Source: Brachypodius melanocephalos (Eukaryota; Chordata; Aves; Passeriformes; Pycnonotidae). From it: a stretch of 64,000 nt of DNA. The translations under genes were made by a program, and so were the position numbers. The stretch lies in the NCBI GenBank assembly GCA_013398615.1, contig VZSR01000028.1:8069313-8133312 (forward strand), in the 5' to 3' direction. The notes beneath the pieces were generated by a model. It was given only the letters and a program-made list of their open reading frames with translations. It made no database searches and was not told the origin of the DNA. Below, piece after piece: positions 46,291 to 57,687 of this stretch; position 1 is the first letter of the stretch, and every line of letters starts with the position of its first letter.

Positions 46291-49159
46291 AACCAGCAAG
46301 TTCGTTGCCATGTGAGAATCAAGTCAATAGTATAAATACCTGATAAATTTAACAGCACAGCGCACTTAAGGCCTGGTTCCCACTCCAGACGGGATCATGG
46401 GGGTGCTCCTTTCTCAAAAATGCCAGAAGTTTAGGGGAATTTATTCCTCGGAATAAATATATTCCACCTTGGACTAGAAATTTTTTTTTCCACCTTCTAA
46501 ATAGAATATTACTGATATGTGAGGACCCTTCTGTCTGGGAATGAAACTCCACATATCCACCATCTCAAAGAACTGGAGCCTTTTTCCCCCAAAATCCTTG
46601 CACAGGCACACTGCTGACACGTTTGCTCCCGGCTGCTGCAGCCACACCTGGGCCCTTTCAGGGTTGTACAGCTGCTCTCCGGCCTTTCAGAGATGTGCAG
46701 GCACTGCTTGCACGCTCTTGCTAAGAGTCCAAGGACTTGGGAACATCTTCTTGTAGCAACTGAGGAAAAAAATCTACTCCCACAGCTCAAGTTCCAAAGG
46801 GTCACTCTGCTTTGTACCAAACAGAAGTGGCCAACAGCATCTGCTCATGAAAATCACTGTCCTCCTCTATTAAGGGACAGAAAAAAAAAAAAAAACAACA
46901 ATTAAAAACCACTTGTTTCCTCCAAAACACTGAATAAACAAAAGACAAATAGTACTAAATAACACCTAACAAGCAAAATATATCTTTTCTAGTCCTCCTT
47001 ACTCTAGTTGACCTCTTTTCTTTTCTTTTTTTTTTTTCTTGCTGATCTCTGATACTTTTTTATGTTAACCCTTCACCTGTTTTCTTGCCTCATTGTCTTT
47101 GTTATGATTACATGGGCTCAAGATGATGCTTCCTTCCCAAATCTTTTATTTTTAATAAATTGCTAATTTCATCAATCCTTAACCCTATGGTTCCTACCTA
47201 CCATCAATCTTCCCTATTTCCATCTCCCTCCTGTTCTCCTGGGTAAGTATCTGGGGTTTCAGCTGTTTATATTGCTATTTATTCAAATCTCTGCTATACA
47301 ATAATAACCAGTGCTGCTTATTTACTCATTCTCTTATTCTTCTGTTTGGGAAAAATCTCCAAGGACTTGTTCCTGTATAAAACAGCAAATATCAACTCAA
47401 GAAAAAGGCTGTGGATTTGAGAGACTTTCTGGAAAACTTGTGAACTAGAAGCCAGTGAACAAATCAAACTAATTCTTGTGCATTCTACTGTTTTTCTGCC
47501 TGTAAGGATACTCAATATTCTGCATTCTAACATTTAATAATATTCATTATTTAAGAAATAGTCCTGGCATAACCCAGAAAAAATACTCAAGAGTACAAAC
47601 AATCCCATTTTGGCTAACAGTTTTTAAAGCATGGCACAGCATATGTCTTACTAACATATCCTGAGAAATCATTCACTCTCTGCTGAAACACACCCATCAA
47701 GGACAGAAAGGAATATCTGTGCTCAAGTCACAAGAAACTCAATTAAGTTCCCACAGCGATTCTTATTGAATTCAACAAAATTCACTTTATCCTGAGAATA
47801 TCTCCCTGTGAGTAATCTGCTGCCTGAGACACACCTTTTCACCATCTCCTGCACCTTCAGTCTCCTTGTATTGATCCTTTTTTATTTTTTTTCCCTTTTC
47901 ACTTAGCCTTGCATGTGTCTCCCTATTTCAGATGCCCATCCTCCTTGCATTAAGCAGAAGGAAAGCCAGGAGTATCCCACATACCTTTTAGAGGCCATTA
48001 TGGGGTAATGTGCATTATACACTGCATTACAACTGCATCCGTTCCTTCATTCATCACCTGTGGGGGTGGTGCAGCAGGAAAAAGAGGAAACTCTGGCAGG
48101 CCAGCTCCCAGCACATCCTTCATGGTGTGTGAAGAGTGTCAGAGTGGGCTCCCTGTTCCAGCACTTGAGCTGGGTGGAGCCCTGGTGTCCGCAAAGCTAA
48201 GGAAAGGCAGTAGAGCCTTAAATTATGGGCTGCAGCCCCCAGTGTTATGTCACAGGGAGAGGACTGTGAAGGCTTCCACTAGTATTTCTGCTCATTCTCA
48301 AAAGTAGCAGCAAAGATTTAATAAAACATACTCTGTATTCTTTCCTTTGCTCCTTCAGCCCTCCAAAGCACATCAGTTCATACCACTGCTTGCTCAGAGC
48401 AGCTCTGGGGAAAAGCTTGTCCAGCAAGAATTATCCCCTCCCTCTTTTCACATGTCCACGTAGCATCTGTATCCGGCACCACATTCCTGTGTTTGGAAAT
48501 GCAAACATTTTCTGCCCCTGCTCTTCCCAATCACCAGTATTGCCACTGTCTGCTTTAGGATGCTGTTGGGAAAAACTGTGTTGTCACTGAATATAACACA
48601 CCATTCTCTGTATCTTCCCTTCTTAGTGTTTATGCTGCAGAATTTCCCCAACAGCAGATGCATGCTGCATCTTTTTGCTTTCTTCCCTAATCCATTCCAA
48701 ACAAAAAACCACAAACAAACAAACAAACAAAAAGACAAATAAAAATTTAAAATAAAATTGCAAATGACACACTGAATATGAGGTGACACCAACAAGCAAC
48801 TGATGCACTGCAATAGTATTAAACAGCAGGATATTTTTACAGAGGCCAGAAAATACCTGATGGCCCAAGCCAAAACACCTGATGGGTGCACAGTCCAGTC
48901 CTGACCATTTCAAACACAGAAAATGCAGTTCACTGTGCTATGTTAAACACTGCCTCAGAAGCAAATCCTCTATCAAACAGAGTGTCTGTATGTGAAAAAC
49001 AAATGGAGCCAGCAACTGGAAAATGAATCCCTGAAACAGCCTGTCATGGAATTATAGCTTCCCGATGTCCACTCAAACAAAACATCCAAGTCAAACCCTA
49101 CCAGAATAAATGAAAATGAATTATCAAAAATTGTAAGAAAAAGAATTGGATTTTATCTC
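46291..49159. other. Intergenic DNA without recognised genes
   Basis: Unique sequence upstream of ZNF804A with an A15 run (46881-46895), a T/C-rich tract near 47020-47040 and a short CAAA microsatellite (48712-48730). No exon or promoter signature was recognised. Confidence 0.55.
48712..48730. repeat. CAAA microsatellite
   Basis: About five CAAA units inside a longer A-rich stretch. Confidence 0.8.
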
Positions 49160-49295
49160 CGGGGCAATGCTACCATCTCTAGTGGAAGGTGTACCTGCGT
49201 GTGGCAGGAGAATCTTTAGGTAGTTTTGGTTTTTAGATGGTCTTTTTAAGATGGTCTTTAAGGTCCCTTCCAATCCAAACCATTCCATGGCTTTT
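49160..49295 (+). mobile_element. CR1 LINE 3'-end fragment
   Basis: The plus strand carries CTCTAGTGGAAGGTGTACCT, a diverged GGCAGG segment, GATGGTCTTTAAGGTCCCTT and CCAATCCAAACCATTCCATG, the avian CR1 tail. A short duplication, AGATGGTCTTTTTA then AGATGGTCTTTAAGG, lies inside it. The 5' edge near 49160 is approximate. Confidence 0.92.
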
Positions 49296-50284
49296 CCCAG
49301 CTGACTCCTACATAAAATCTTCAGTTTCACTTCTCCAGCAATCTAGCACAACCGTGCAAGGAACACTCATTCTGTGACAACAACAACAACAACAAAAAAA
49401 ACTCATTAAAAAATACCCTTTCATAAATCAAAAAGCAAAAGCCCAAAGACCACAGAATGGGTGTGATTCCACCAAGCCACCAGCCAAAGCTCAATAAAAT
49501 CCAGCAGGCAAGGTGCATAACCAGCATTACATTAAAGCAAACAACACATGAACATCATAAATAATACCCAAAGAGATCTCAAGAAGCCATTCTGCATCTG
49601 GTACTTTTCTGGAGATGGAGATGACTACATAATGAACACCAAATTTTCCATTTTTTACCAAGTAAATTTTTTCAAAATTAATTTTATCCAGTTAAAACTT
49701 GCTTCATAAGAAAGTACATTTCCAAAGTTCTTGAGAAATTAAAAGCTTTTAACAAAAATAAAGGAGGCATTAAGGGAAAACATGATGAAAGGAAATTCAC
49801 AAATAAATAGGAAAATTGTAAATTTTGAGATCTAGGATAGCAGATGATTTATGGCCATTTAATACAAACAGATTATTTTCCCTGCCAACACAATTTTTAT
49901 CCAGAGTTAAAAGATCTCAAAAATTGATCAAGAGTGTTCCACGGTCAATTGGAAACTTCCCACCGGTGAGCTCGGGCTCATTTACTGAAGCAGTGGGTAT
50001 TTTTGTGGGAAGAAGTCCTGAAGTTCCCACCAGGAATTGGCATTAGCTCCAGGGTTTTCCACTGGGTGGTGGTAATGAGATCAGGAAGTTCAGGAGAAGC
50101 GGTGGCAGGGCTCAGAACACCACCGATATTCACTCATTTATGTACTCGTTCAATCATTCTGTCTCCCTCTCCATACACCTACGCCGGGTGTTCGTGTGCC
50201 ATACTGGAAATCTTCTGTCACAGTAATGAAAGGATGAATAGAGTTCTAAAGTTTTTAAGGGCTGCGCTGTAAAATTAATCTTAA
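49296..50284. other. Intergenic DNA without recognised features
   Basis: Unique sequence with a short CAA repeat near 49380. Nothing coding was recognised. Confidence 0.6.
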
Positions 50285-50720
50285 CACAGTTTGCTGCTTT
50301 AGCATTCAGTTCGACGACATCATTTTCTCGGTGTAAAAGCTGAAGAGAGTTGAGGTGAGACAGATGACAGGTCAGAAAATAGCACTATTTATTCCTGAAT
50401 GAGCAAGTATGAATTAGAGCCCCACTGGAGGAGAGGGATTCATACAGTAATACATTTCACCGAGTTCAATATGTGACGTGCTATGATGGCTTCCTTTTTC
50501 ATTTGATCCGTAATTGTCACAACAGAGAATGGAAATTAAACTTAAAATGTTGTGTTTACTCTCCCCGATGTTACAAGTCTCAGCGAGGTCCATTTTTCAA
50601 AATGGGAATGTTTGGCATAATCTGAAAATCAAAGCCCTCTACAATATTTATGGTTACGGCCTCCCAGCTTAAAGCACCATAAATCACATCAGGCATTGAC
50701 TGGTTCACTTTCACAGGGCA
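50285..50720. promoter_or_regulatory. Candidate upstream enhancer, longest CpG-retaining block
   Basis: About 430 bp of non-repetitive, homopolymer-poor sequence in AT-rich surroundings. It keeps many isolated CpGs: TTCGACGACATC (50310-50321), TCTCGGTG, TTCACCGAG, TGACGTG (CRE-like, 50474-50480), GATCCGTAATTG (50505-50516), CTCCCCGATG, TTACGGCC. Homeodomain-like cores and ATGACAGGTCAG are also present. No splice-bounded open frame explains it. It is my strongest candidate for a deeply conserved non-coding element, though no alignment could be made. Confidence 0.35.
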
Positions 50721-53700
50721 CTAGCTGTAACAATACCAAAACAAAGAACAGTGTTAAGCACATGCTGGGGAAGGATATTCCTAATATTACATGATATGAT
50801 GCATTGCCATGCTTTTAAAACCACACAGCTTTAATGAATTGTGGTTTAAATACTGGTAGATATGTGCAGTCCAATAACACCCTTGGATTCCTTATTTTGG
50901 CCCTCCTGAGTGATGCTTGACACTATCAGCTTGCTGTCTGAAAGGCCCTGTTTATCCATTGGAACAATTTCTTTTCCCTAATAACTAATGACTTACCAAT
51001 CTGTCTGCTGTAGCGAAGGAATATAATTACAACTTGGCATGTTAAAATACTACCAAAAGAGTTTAATCCAACTTACAAAATATTAATAAGTTATGTGCCT
51101 AATTAAAGACAACTATATCAAAATAGATCATGTACATTATAGATTACTAGTCTGGGGAAAAAAAAAAAAGAAAAACAACAAATATGGTGAGAAACAAAGT
51201 CAGTATTGCTCTAAAAATAGGGAGGAGTTCCAAAGCCCAGTGTATCTGGTTTGGCACTGGGACAATTAAAAAAATGCGTACATAATTCATTTAATCAAGT
51301 AAGAACTTACTCGTTGCTCCAAGCAATATAAATCATGCCAAGTTTTTCCAAATGCACGTTTCCTTGAGTATCTGTAAGACCTGTGTGATCAGAAGACAAG
51401 GCAAAATACTATTAACAGCAATATCAAGACAACTGCCATGGGTAAGCTACAAACCTGTGTCGAAACAGCAACATTTTAAAGAAACAAGTTGTTTCCTCAC
51501 CCAGTTTTTGAGGTGCCTTGGAGCTATGTTGGTCTTGTATTGCTGAACCCTGAATTAACAACCCTTCTTGTCTGCATGATGGGGGAATGAAGTATCATAA
51601 CTATTAATGACTACACATTAAATTAATTAGAATAATGAGAACCCTGACATCACTTATTTATTATTAGAGTGGGAAAAGTTAATTCCATGATTTTTCTACT
51701 CTACAGCTGCACTCACATGGCCTTTTGGATCAACGATTCCTTGTGATATTTACATGGAAAGTGTCATCAAAGATAAACCTTCTCCAGTTTTAAAAGACTG
51801 TGTTCCACTTCCTTCTTTGCATAATCATGATACAATGTATGCATGCATACATATATATATATATATATATATATGTTTAGATAGATAGGAGCTTAATTTT
51901 CTATTTTTATTCTTGCTAAGTACACTCCAGTGTCACATGTCATACTTTTGTAACTGCATATTACCTTTCCTCCACACAAACCTGAATTTAATACAAGATA
52001 CCTGTTACCTAGACCTACACTCAAAATAAAGCATCTTTGCTTCTACAGATTTTCAGTACTGACACCTCCAAAATATATTAAATTACCCTTGAACTAACCT
52101 TAACATCAGCATTCCCACTAGAACCAGTGACCCTAATGCATTCTAAATGCTTGAAGTTAAGAGGAAAAGAAAGTATAAAATGTTTTAAAAGCCAAAACAC
52201 AACTGAAATATTCCCTGGGAACCCATGTGCTGCAGTCTTTACAGGAAAATGCATTTACTGTATTAAAAAAAAATTAAAAAGCCAAGCCAAAAAAAATGCA
52301 GAAAGAAAAAAAAAATTAAAAATCTGTACTTAAATTCTCACCACTCTGGAAGAAATATTATGTTTAAAGTCACTGATCTTGAGTTAGTAAACAAGAAAAA
52401 AAAAAAAAAAACAACAAAACAACAACCCATCCCCTAAACGAACAAAAATACCTCCACCCTACTTGTTTTGAAGACCATCTTGGAATTTTACCTTGTATTT
52501 ATTAAGCCTGAGCCTGGTGGACTCAAGATACTGCCAGGATGGTCCTTCACTCCCTCATCATGCCTAAACTTGCCACTTTTAAGTGTCTTTGCTGCCACCC
52601 TTTTGTCAGCTGCAAATCACCGTCAATTATTTGACCTAACACTGAAATAAAATGATCTTCAAGCTTTTCTCTCCCTTTTTTCTTTATAAATAATCATGCT
52701 TTACTGCAAGACACTGGAATCCCTTCTGGTAAAGCTTTATTGTCATTACTTTAACGCTTGAATATAAATTGATTCCTTGAGCTTCCTAGTTATTTTTGTA
52801 CATCTTCTCTGAATTCCCTATGCTTACTTTCCTGTGTGAATAATTCTCTTATAAAAGTGTATTTGTACCCAAATGACCATAAGTGTAATCTACTTGCAGG
52901 CAGATTATATTTAAAGATTAACCCTTAAGGACAGCAATTTAAGTTTTTTTTTTGATTGAATATTCATCTCCTTTATGTCCTCCATGTTATTTTTCAGAAA
53001 GCAAAACATGGATTAGTTTTGGAGTATCACTCTAAAGGTTGAAAAGCAGGAGCTGTACCAAAATTGTCTCACGGAGAGTCTTTGAGAACATAAAAAAAAA
53101 GTAACGTTCAGGGAGCGCCACTGCAAAATGAGATGGAATATAAGGGTGCAGGGCACATGTGCTGCTGCTCCTTCATCTTTCTGATTTCTTTCCTTTCCAC
53201 TCGTGGAGGTTCTCTGGTGTGGGCTGGCACTGACACTCCAGGCTGCCCTTGCACTCTCCCCCTGTGCCTGGCCAGCCCATCCTGATTTTTATGGGGAGCA
53301 CAGTCTCCTCACACCCACAAATTGCTCTTCTCATTGCTTAAATTCCAGCACAGCCAATCCTCTGGCTGTAACTGATGCTTCATTTAGCAAAGTGTGGTTT
53401 TTCTACCATTTCTCATCTGCAGTTTGCTCACCCTTCACATGGGGAGCTAACAAGAAAGCCGGGAGGAACCCAAATACTATTTGTATTAATTTATTAGCAG
53501 GAAGCCAATTTTTGCTCAATATTGCAACCGTGTATTTCGGATTTAACAGAACATTCCTCAAACTGAAGGCCAGCAGAGAAGTAAGTGGATTTTGGACAAA
53601 GCATTTTCTGCCCCCGTGAAAACAGCAGCGGGAAACAAACTCCAGTGGTCAAAATTGGATCGTAAAGATGAAAAACCATATGTGTTTCTGGTGTTTAAAT

Positions 53701-55854
53701 TGCTACTCTACAGTGATAAGAGACATCATATAGAACCTTATCAGGATTTAATTTCCTAACAGAAATGAGAAAGGAATGTGCAAAGCCCCTCTTACATGAT
53801 CTAGCATTAGATTGCAGCACATGGTAAAAATACCTTAACAGGCGTGGACCTAAGGAAGATAACATTCCATCTCTTCTTCCTGAAGATGCTTTCTATATAC
53901 AAATTCTTTTAAAAACAGGCTATTTCTGGTTTGCTGTGCACGACTGTCTTCTTCAGGAAATGTTTTCTGGCAAAGACCTCTTCACAGTTACTGTATCTTT
54001 TCAGTGCTTCTGTAATAATACCTTGTACAACAGTATATGAGGTTTATGAATGAAACCTGTCAAAGTACACGTACTACAGGAGCAATTGCCAAATTTCTCT
54101 GAAATTTAATTCTTGGCTGTAGTCTGCGTTGTAAAGGTTCCATACTAAAGCCACCACCACTTTATGAAAAACCTGGTTTGTGTGTATTTGTATTTTGTTT
54201 GTACATCTTTGCCATGTCAGTCTGCATCCCCTTACTGACTCTTGCATCCTAAATATACTTACTAAATCCCCCACATTCTATCCTATTTCTAGTCTTTACC
54301 AACTACAATGTTACTTCCAGATAAACTGAAATTTCCAAGGGGTTGCTCACAGTGGGCAACGTTGCCCTTTTCATCAAGAAAATGAGTACACTTTAACACA
54401 AATTTTGTACTTTTCACACTGTGGTATATTTACTGCAGGGACACTATAAAGATCATTTACAAACATGTTCAGCATCCGTGCAGGGCCTCTGGGAGCAGAG
54501 GAGACCAGCAGTGCTCTGGATTTGGGAGAAATTGCTCTGCTGGGTAGTGGGCAGCATTTTAAGACAAGAGGCCATAGGAAATTAGGGCTCCCCCCACCTC
54601 AGCTTCATCTTTTTTTCTGCTCTGCAGGTTTTGCACTTTCTCCTCCTTCTGTTTCTAACCTAATCTGATTCTTAGGACCTGAAATACCTGCCACAACAGT
54701 CAGAACAGGATTATTTGCTGCTGTGGCTGTGCTATGCCATAACACGTGCTGCTCTCATTTCCCGTCACAATGAGTGCCATTAAAAGGAACAGTTCTCCAT
54801 GGCCATCTTGGATTTTTGTTAGATAAATTAAAAAAGGCTAATTTAATAAATGATAATTATAATAAATTAATAAAACACACTAACATATGTACCCCTGAGC
54901 AGACTAAGAAACTGTGGCCATCCTACCTCGTTTTAACAATTTCTGAGTCCTATCCTCCATGCTTTAACAAAAAAAAAAAAAAAAAGCACACAGAAAGCAC
55001 TTATAGTATATACTTATGACACTGCTTCCTAGAAACATCTCTGGGAAGGGTTTGGCTCTCCCTTCCCTGCTCTCCACATCCCCTGGGATGATGAAGCAGA
55101 TAGGATTTCCCACACTCATCTCCGGTACGTCAGGCTGTTCTGTGACTCTGCAAAGCGCACTGCACATCCTGGTGCTGTGCCAAGCCTGCCTGGGGAGCCA
55201 CTCTTCCAGCCACCAAAATCACCCCAACTTACAGAAATACGCTGCTGGCTATACTCTTAAATCCCATTTTGGCCTGAGAAAGCTTCAGATAAGTAAAAAA
55301 TTTCAGCAAAACCTGACCTTTCCTTGGACGTACTTCAAGTCTTGCTGCAATGTTATGTTCCAATTATAGAAACACCCCAAGTGAATAAGCAGATATTTAA
55401 ATTTTACATATACCACCCTAAGGAAAAAAATTTAGTTAAACATAAGTGGCATGATTACCTAATGGGCATAGCAAAATGTTAGGAAAGTGAAGTGTTTGGA
55501 TAAAACAGCAAAGATTAATTTTTCATTTAATTTTTTTTCTCAAATATAACATGCTTCTGGAGATCATACTTAGTGAACATACTCGTGGTTCCAGGCCCAC
55601 ACAGTATTTTAATTCCATAAGGTGCGTGGGAGGTTTTTTAAATCCACATAATTTTGTGTTATTTTCTTTTTACATGTTAAGTTATTATCATCAGATGGAG
55701 GGGAAATTAAACATTCTGAATGTGTTAAAAGCCTTGGTCTTCTTGACTCCTATTACCAACTGCTAACTATTGCTAAACTCATCCATTTTTGGAACAGGAA
55801 CAACCTTGATAACATCAGATGAAGACAAAATAAAAATAGAGCTTTGGCAAATCC
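50721..55854. other. Intergenic DNA without recognised genes
   Basis: AT-rich unique sequence with A/T runs (16 A at 52396-52411, 17 A at 54969-54985) and the AT microsatellite at 51851-51874. A 138-codon plus-strand open frame at 53203-53619 begins with a hydrophobic stretch. It has no recognisable domain or homologue, so it is treated as chance. Confidence 0.55.
51851..51874. repeat. AT dinucleotide microsatellite
   Basis: Twelve AT units flanked by GCATAC on the left and a short ATAG repeat on the right. Confidence 0.9.
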
Positions 55855-56030
55855 TGTGAATTGAATTCCGGTATCTCGGAACACCGTGTAAAGCTCTTGA
55901 TTGGCTTTGCAAATGTAACTCACTATATTAATACCGAAGCTAACTCATTTCCTAACTTTGCTAAGAGCAGCCAGAACTATAGTCATGCTGGAATAGTGAG
56001 GACCTAAATAAAATCCGGGCTGTGAAGATA
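55855..56030. promoter_or_regulatory. Candidate upstream regulatory block
   Basis: CpGs are kept in AT-rich DNA (TTCCGGTATCTCGGAACACCG near 55866-55886, TACCGAAGC, ATCCGGG). An inverted CCAAT sits beside a TTTGCAAAT octamer-like or C/EBP-like site within TTGGCTTTGCAAATGTAAC at 55901-55919. The block is unique in sequence. Function is inferred from composition and motifs only. Confidence 0.22.
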
Positions 56031-56067
56031 GCTGTGATTTGTTTTTTCCTGGGAAGGGTTTTGGGAA

Positions 56068-56090
56068 AAAACCTTTCCAGAAAAGGTTTT
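56068..56090. repeat. Perfect 9-bp inverted repeat
   Basis: AAAACCTTT (56068-56076) pairs with AAAGGTTTT (56082-56090) around a CCAGA loop. It is small and AT-rich with no target duplication seen, so a chance hairpin is as likely as a tiny transposon relic. Confidence 0.6.
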
Positions 56091-57013
56091 GTGAAAATTA
56101 TTCCTAAAAAATTTTATATCTAATCGTCCTTTCCTTTGGGGCACATTATATATGTTGTTTCCTCCTTTTTCTGAGAGTGGACCATAAAAGCCATCTTTAT
56201 CATCAGCTTAATTATTCTGCTTTTAAGATGACCAGAATTAAAAAAGCATTTCTTTCTTCGTACAGTGCTTATTTTGACATAGAGAGCACTTGGATTTCAT
56301 CACTCCTCAGACACACAGTAATAAAGATGATTAACGAGCAGCAAGCCCAGTTTTTGCTTGTCTGGGTCGTGTTTACATGACAGGGCCATGCATCTGATGC
56401 CTCGGGAAGAGGTCCCTGGAGCACGGCCCTGCACAGCAGGGGGAATTCTGGCTCTTGAAGGGGACAGCCCTGTCCTCACCCACACGTCCCTGCAGTACGT
56501 GCTGATGCGTACAAGGTGGCACACACCCCGGGTTTTCAGTACCCCCAGCGGTTTTCAGAGCAAACATGCTCTGCACAGACATTCAGCAGGACGAGGAGTA
56601 AGGCTCCTGTCACCGCCACGTCACAAACACGAGGTCACACAACTCCACAAGGACAGCTGGCTCAGCTCGAGCACCCTCTGCTCCAGCTGCTGCAGCTCCC
56701 ATCCTCAACCCTGGCATTCCTCTGTCTGCAACACACTGATGAAGCTTCTGCCAGCCCACCAGCTCAAAAGGAGCTCCGATGAGGCAAGAACGTGGATGTC
56801 CTATGGCACCGCTCCCAGGTGCAATGTCACAGGAGCAATCGCATGGCAAGGCAGATTATTGCACGTGCAGGGTCTGTATACAACCACTCTTCCCCATTTC
56901 ATGGGTGAAGCGTTACCTGAGGGCAACTTTTGCCAAGTTTTTGGCAAAAGAGTTGCCAGCAAACCGACTGGGAAGGCTGTGGGAGGTTCTCCCTGCTGGG
57001 TGGTGGGAAAAGC
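56091..57013. other. Intergenic DNA, GC-richer patch without recognised gene
   Basis: From about 56360 to 57010 the GC content rises and a 223-codon plus-strand open frame (56358-57029) is present, with others overlapping it in both strands. No domain, repeat or splice-consistent structure was recognised. Its Ser/His/Cys-rich make-up looks like translated non-coding DNA. Part of it could be decayed element sequence adjoining the LTR. Confidence 0.45.
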
Positions 57014-57687
57014 TGAGATAAGAGTTTAAAGAGTTAAGATTTTAGCTAAGGAACAGAAGCAATTTACATCGATTAGGATTTAAGTTAGAAGAGTAGAGAT
57101 GAAGTAGAACAGGTGATGATTATTAGGTGCTTAAGCTAGAGCTCAGGCAATATATTACTTGCTCGTTTTAGTTGTGTTTGTAGAAGGAAACGATATAGAG
57201 GAACCATTGGGATGAAAAAAAGAAACCATGGCTGCACCTGGACGCAGAAACTAACTGGAACCAGGCAGGAGAGCTTGGACTATGCCCAAGAGGTCACTTA
57301 GCCTGCTAACAAGATGAAGGTGAAAAGTTCACTGCGAGGAAGACATCTCTGACTTCATCCTTCGAGACCACTGACCCATTTCAAAGACCACCAACCCAAT
57401 TTGAGAGAAGAATTGCACATCCCTAAAGGACTTTGCACTCATTTTAGTACAAAGCAGGGGTAGGAGGTGCTAGGATTGTGTAGAAGTGTTTTTGAGTAAT
57501 TGAATGAATGTGTAAGACTTTTGTAGGTAAATAGAGGGCTGCTGGAGCTTTGTGATTATTGCACACATCCTTGGGAGAATACTCCCTGTGTTGCCCAGCA
57601 GCTGAATAAACATACGACCTTCTATCTTTAATTAATTAAAGAATCCTTGGTCCGTGATTTTAATCTCCTCAGCTGCTTCCTGACACA
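57014..57687 (+). mobile_element. Probable solo LTR of an avian endogenous retrovirus
   Basis: A block of about 670 bp differs in texture from its flanks and ends like a retroviral U3-R-U5. It has a polyadenylation signal AATAAA (57605-57610), then TTGGTCCGTGATTTTAATCT and a terminal CTTCCTGACACA about 75 bases later. A TG (57014) and a CA (57685 or 57687) can be chosen as ends, but I could not identify a clear target-site duplication. No primer-binding site, gag, pol or env sequence was seen beside it, so it would be a solo LTR. Family assignment is not possible from memory. Confidence 0.6.

Noticed and set aside
53203..53619. 138-codon open frame with a hydrophobic, signal-like N-terminus
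   Set aside because: A single hydrophobic start is common by chance; the rest shows no conserved pattern or promoter context.
56358..57029. 223-codon plus-strand open frame as a possible gene
   Set aside because: No recognisable domain, homologue or splice structure; overlapping frames of similar quality exist on both strands, and it runs into the probable LTR.
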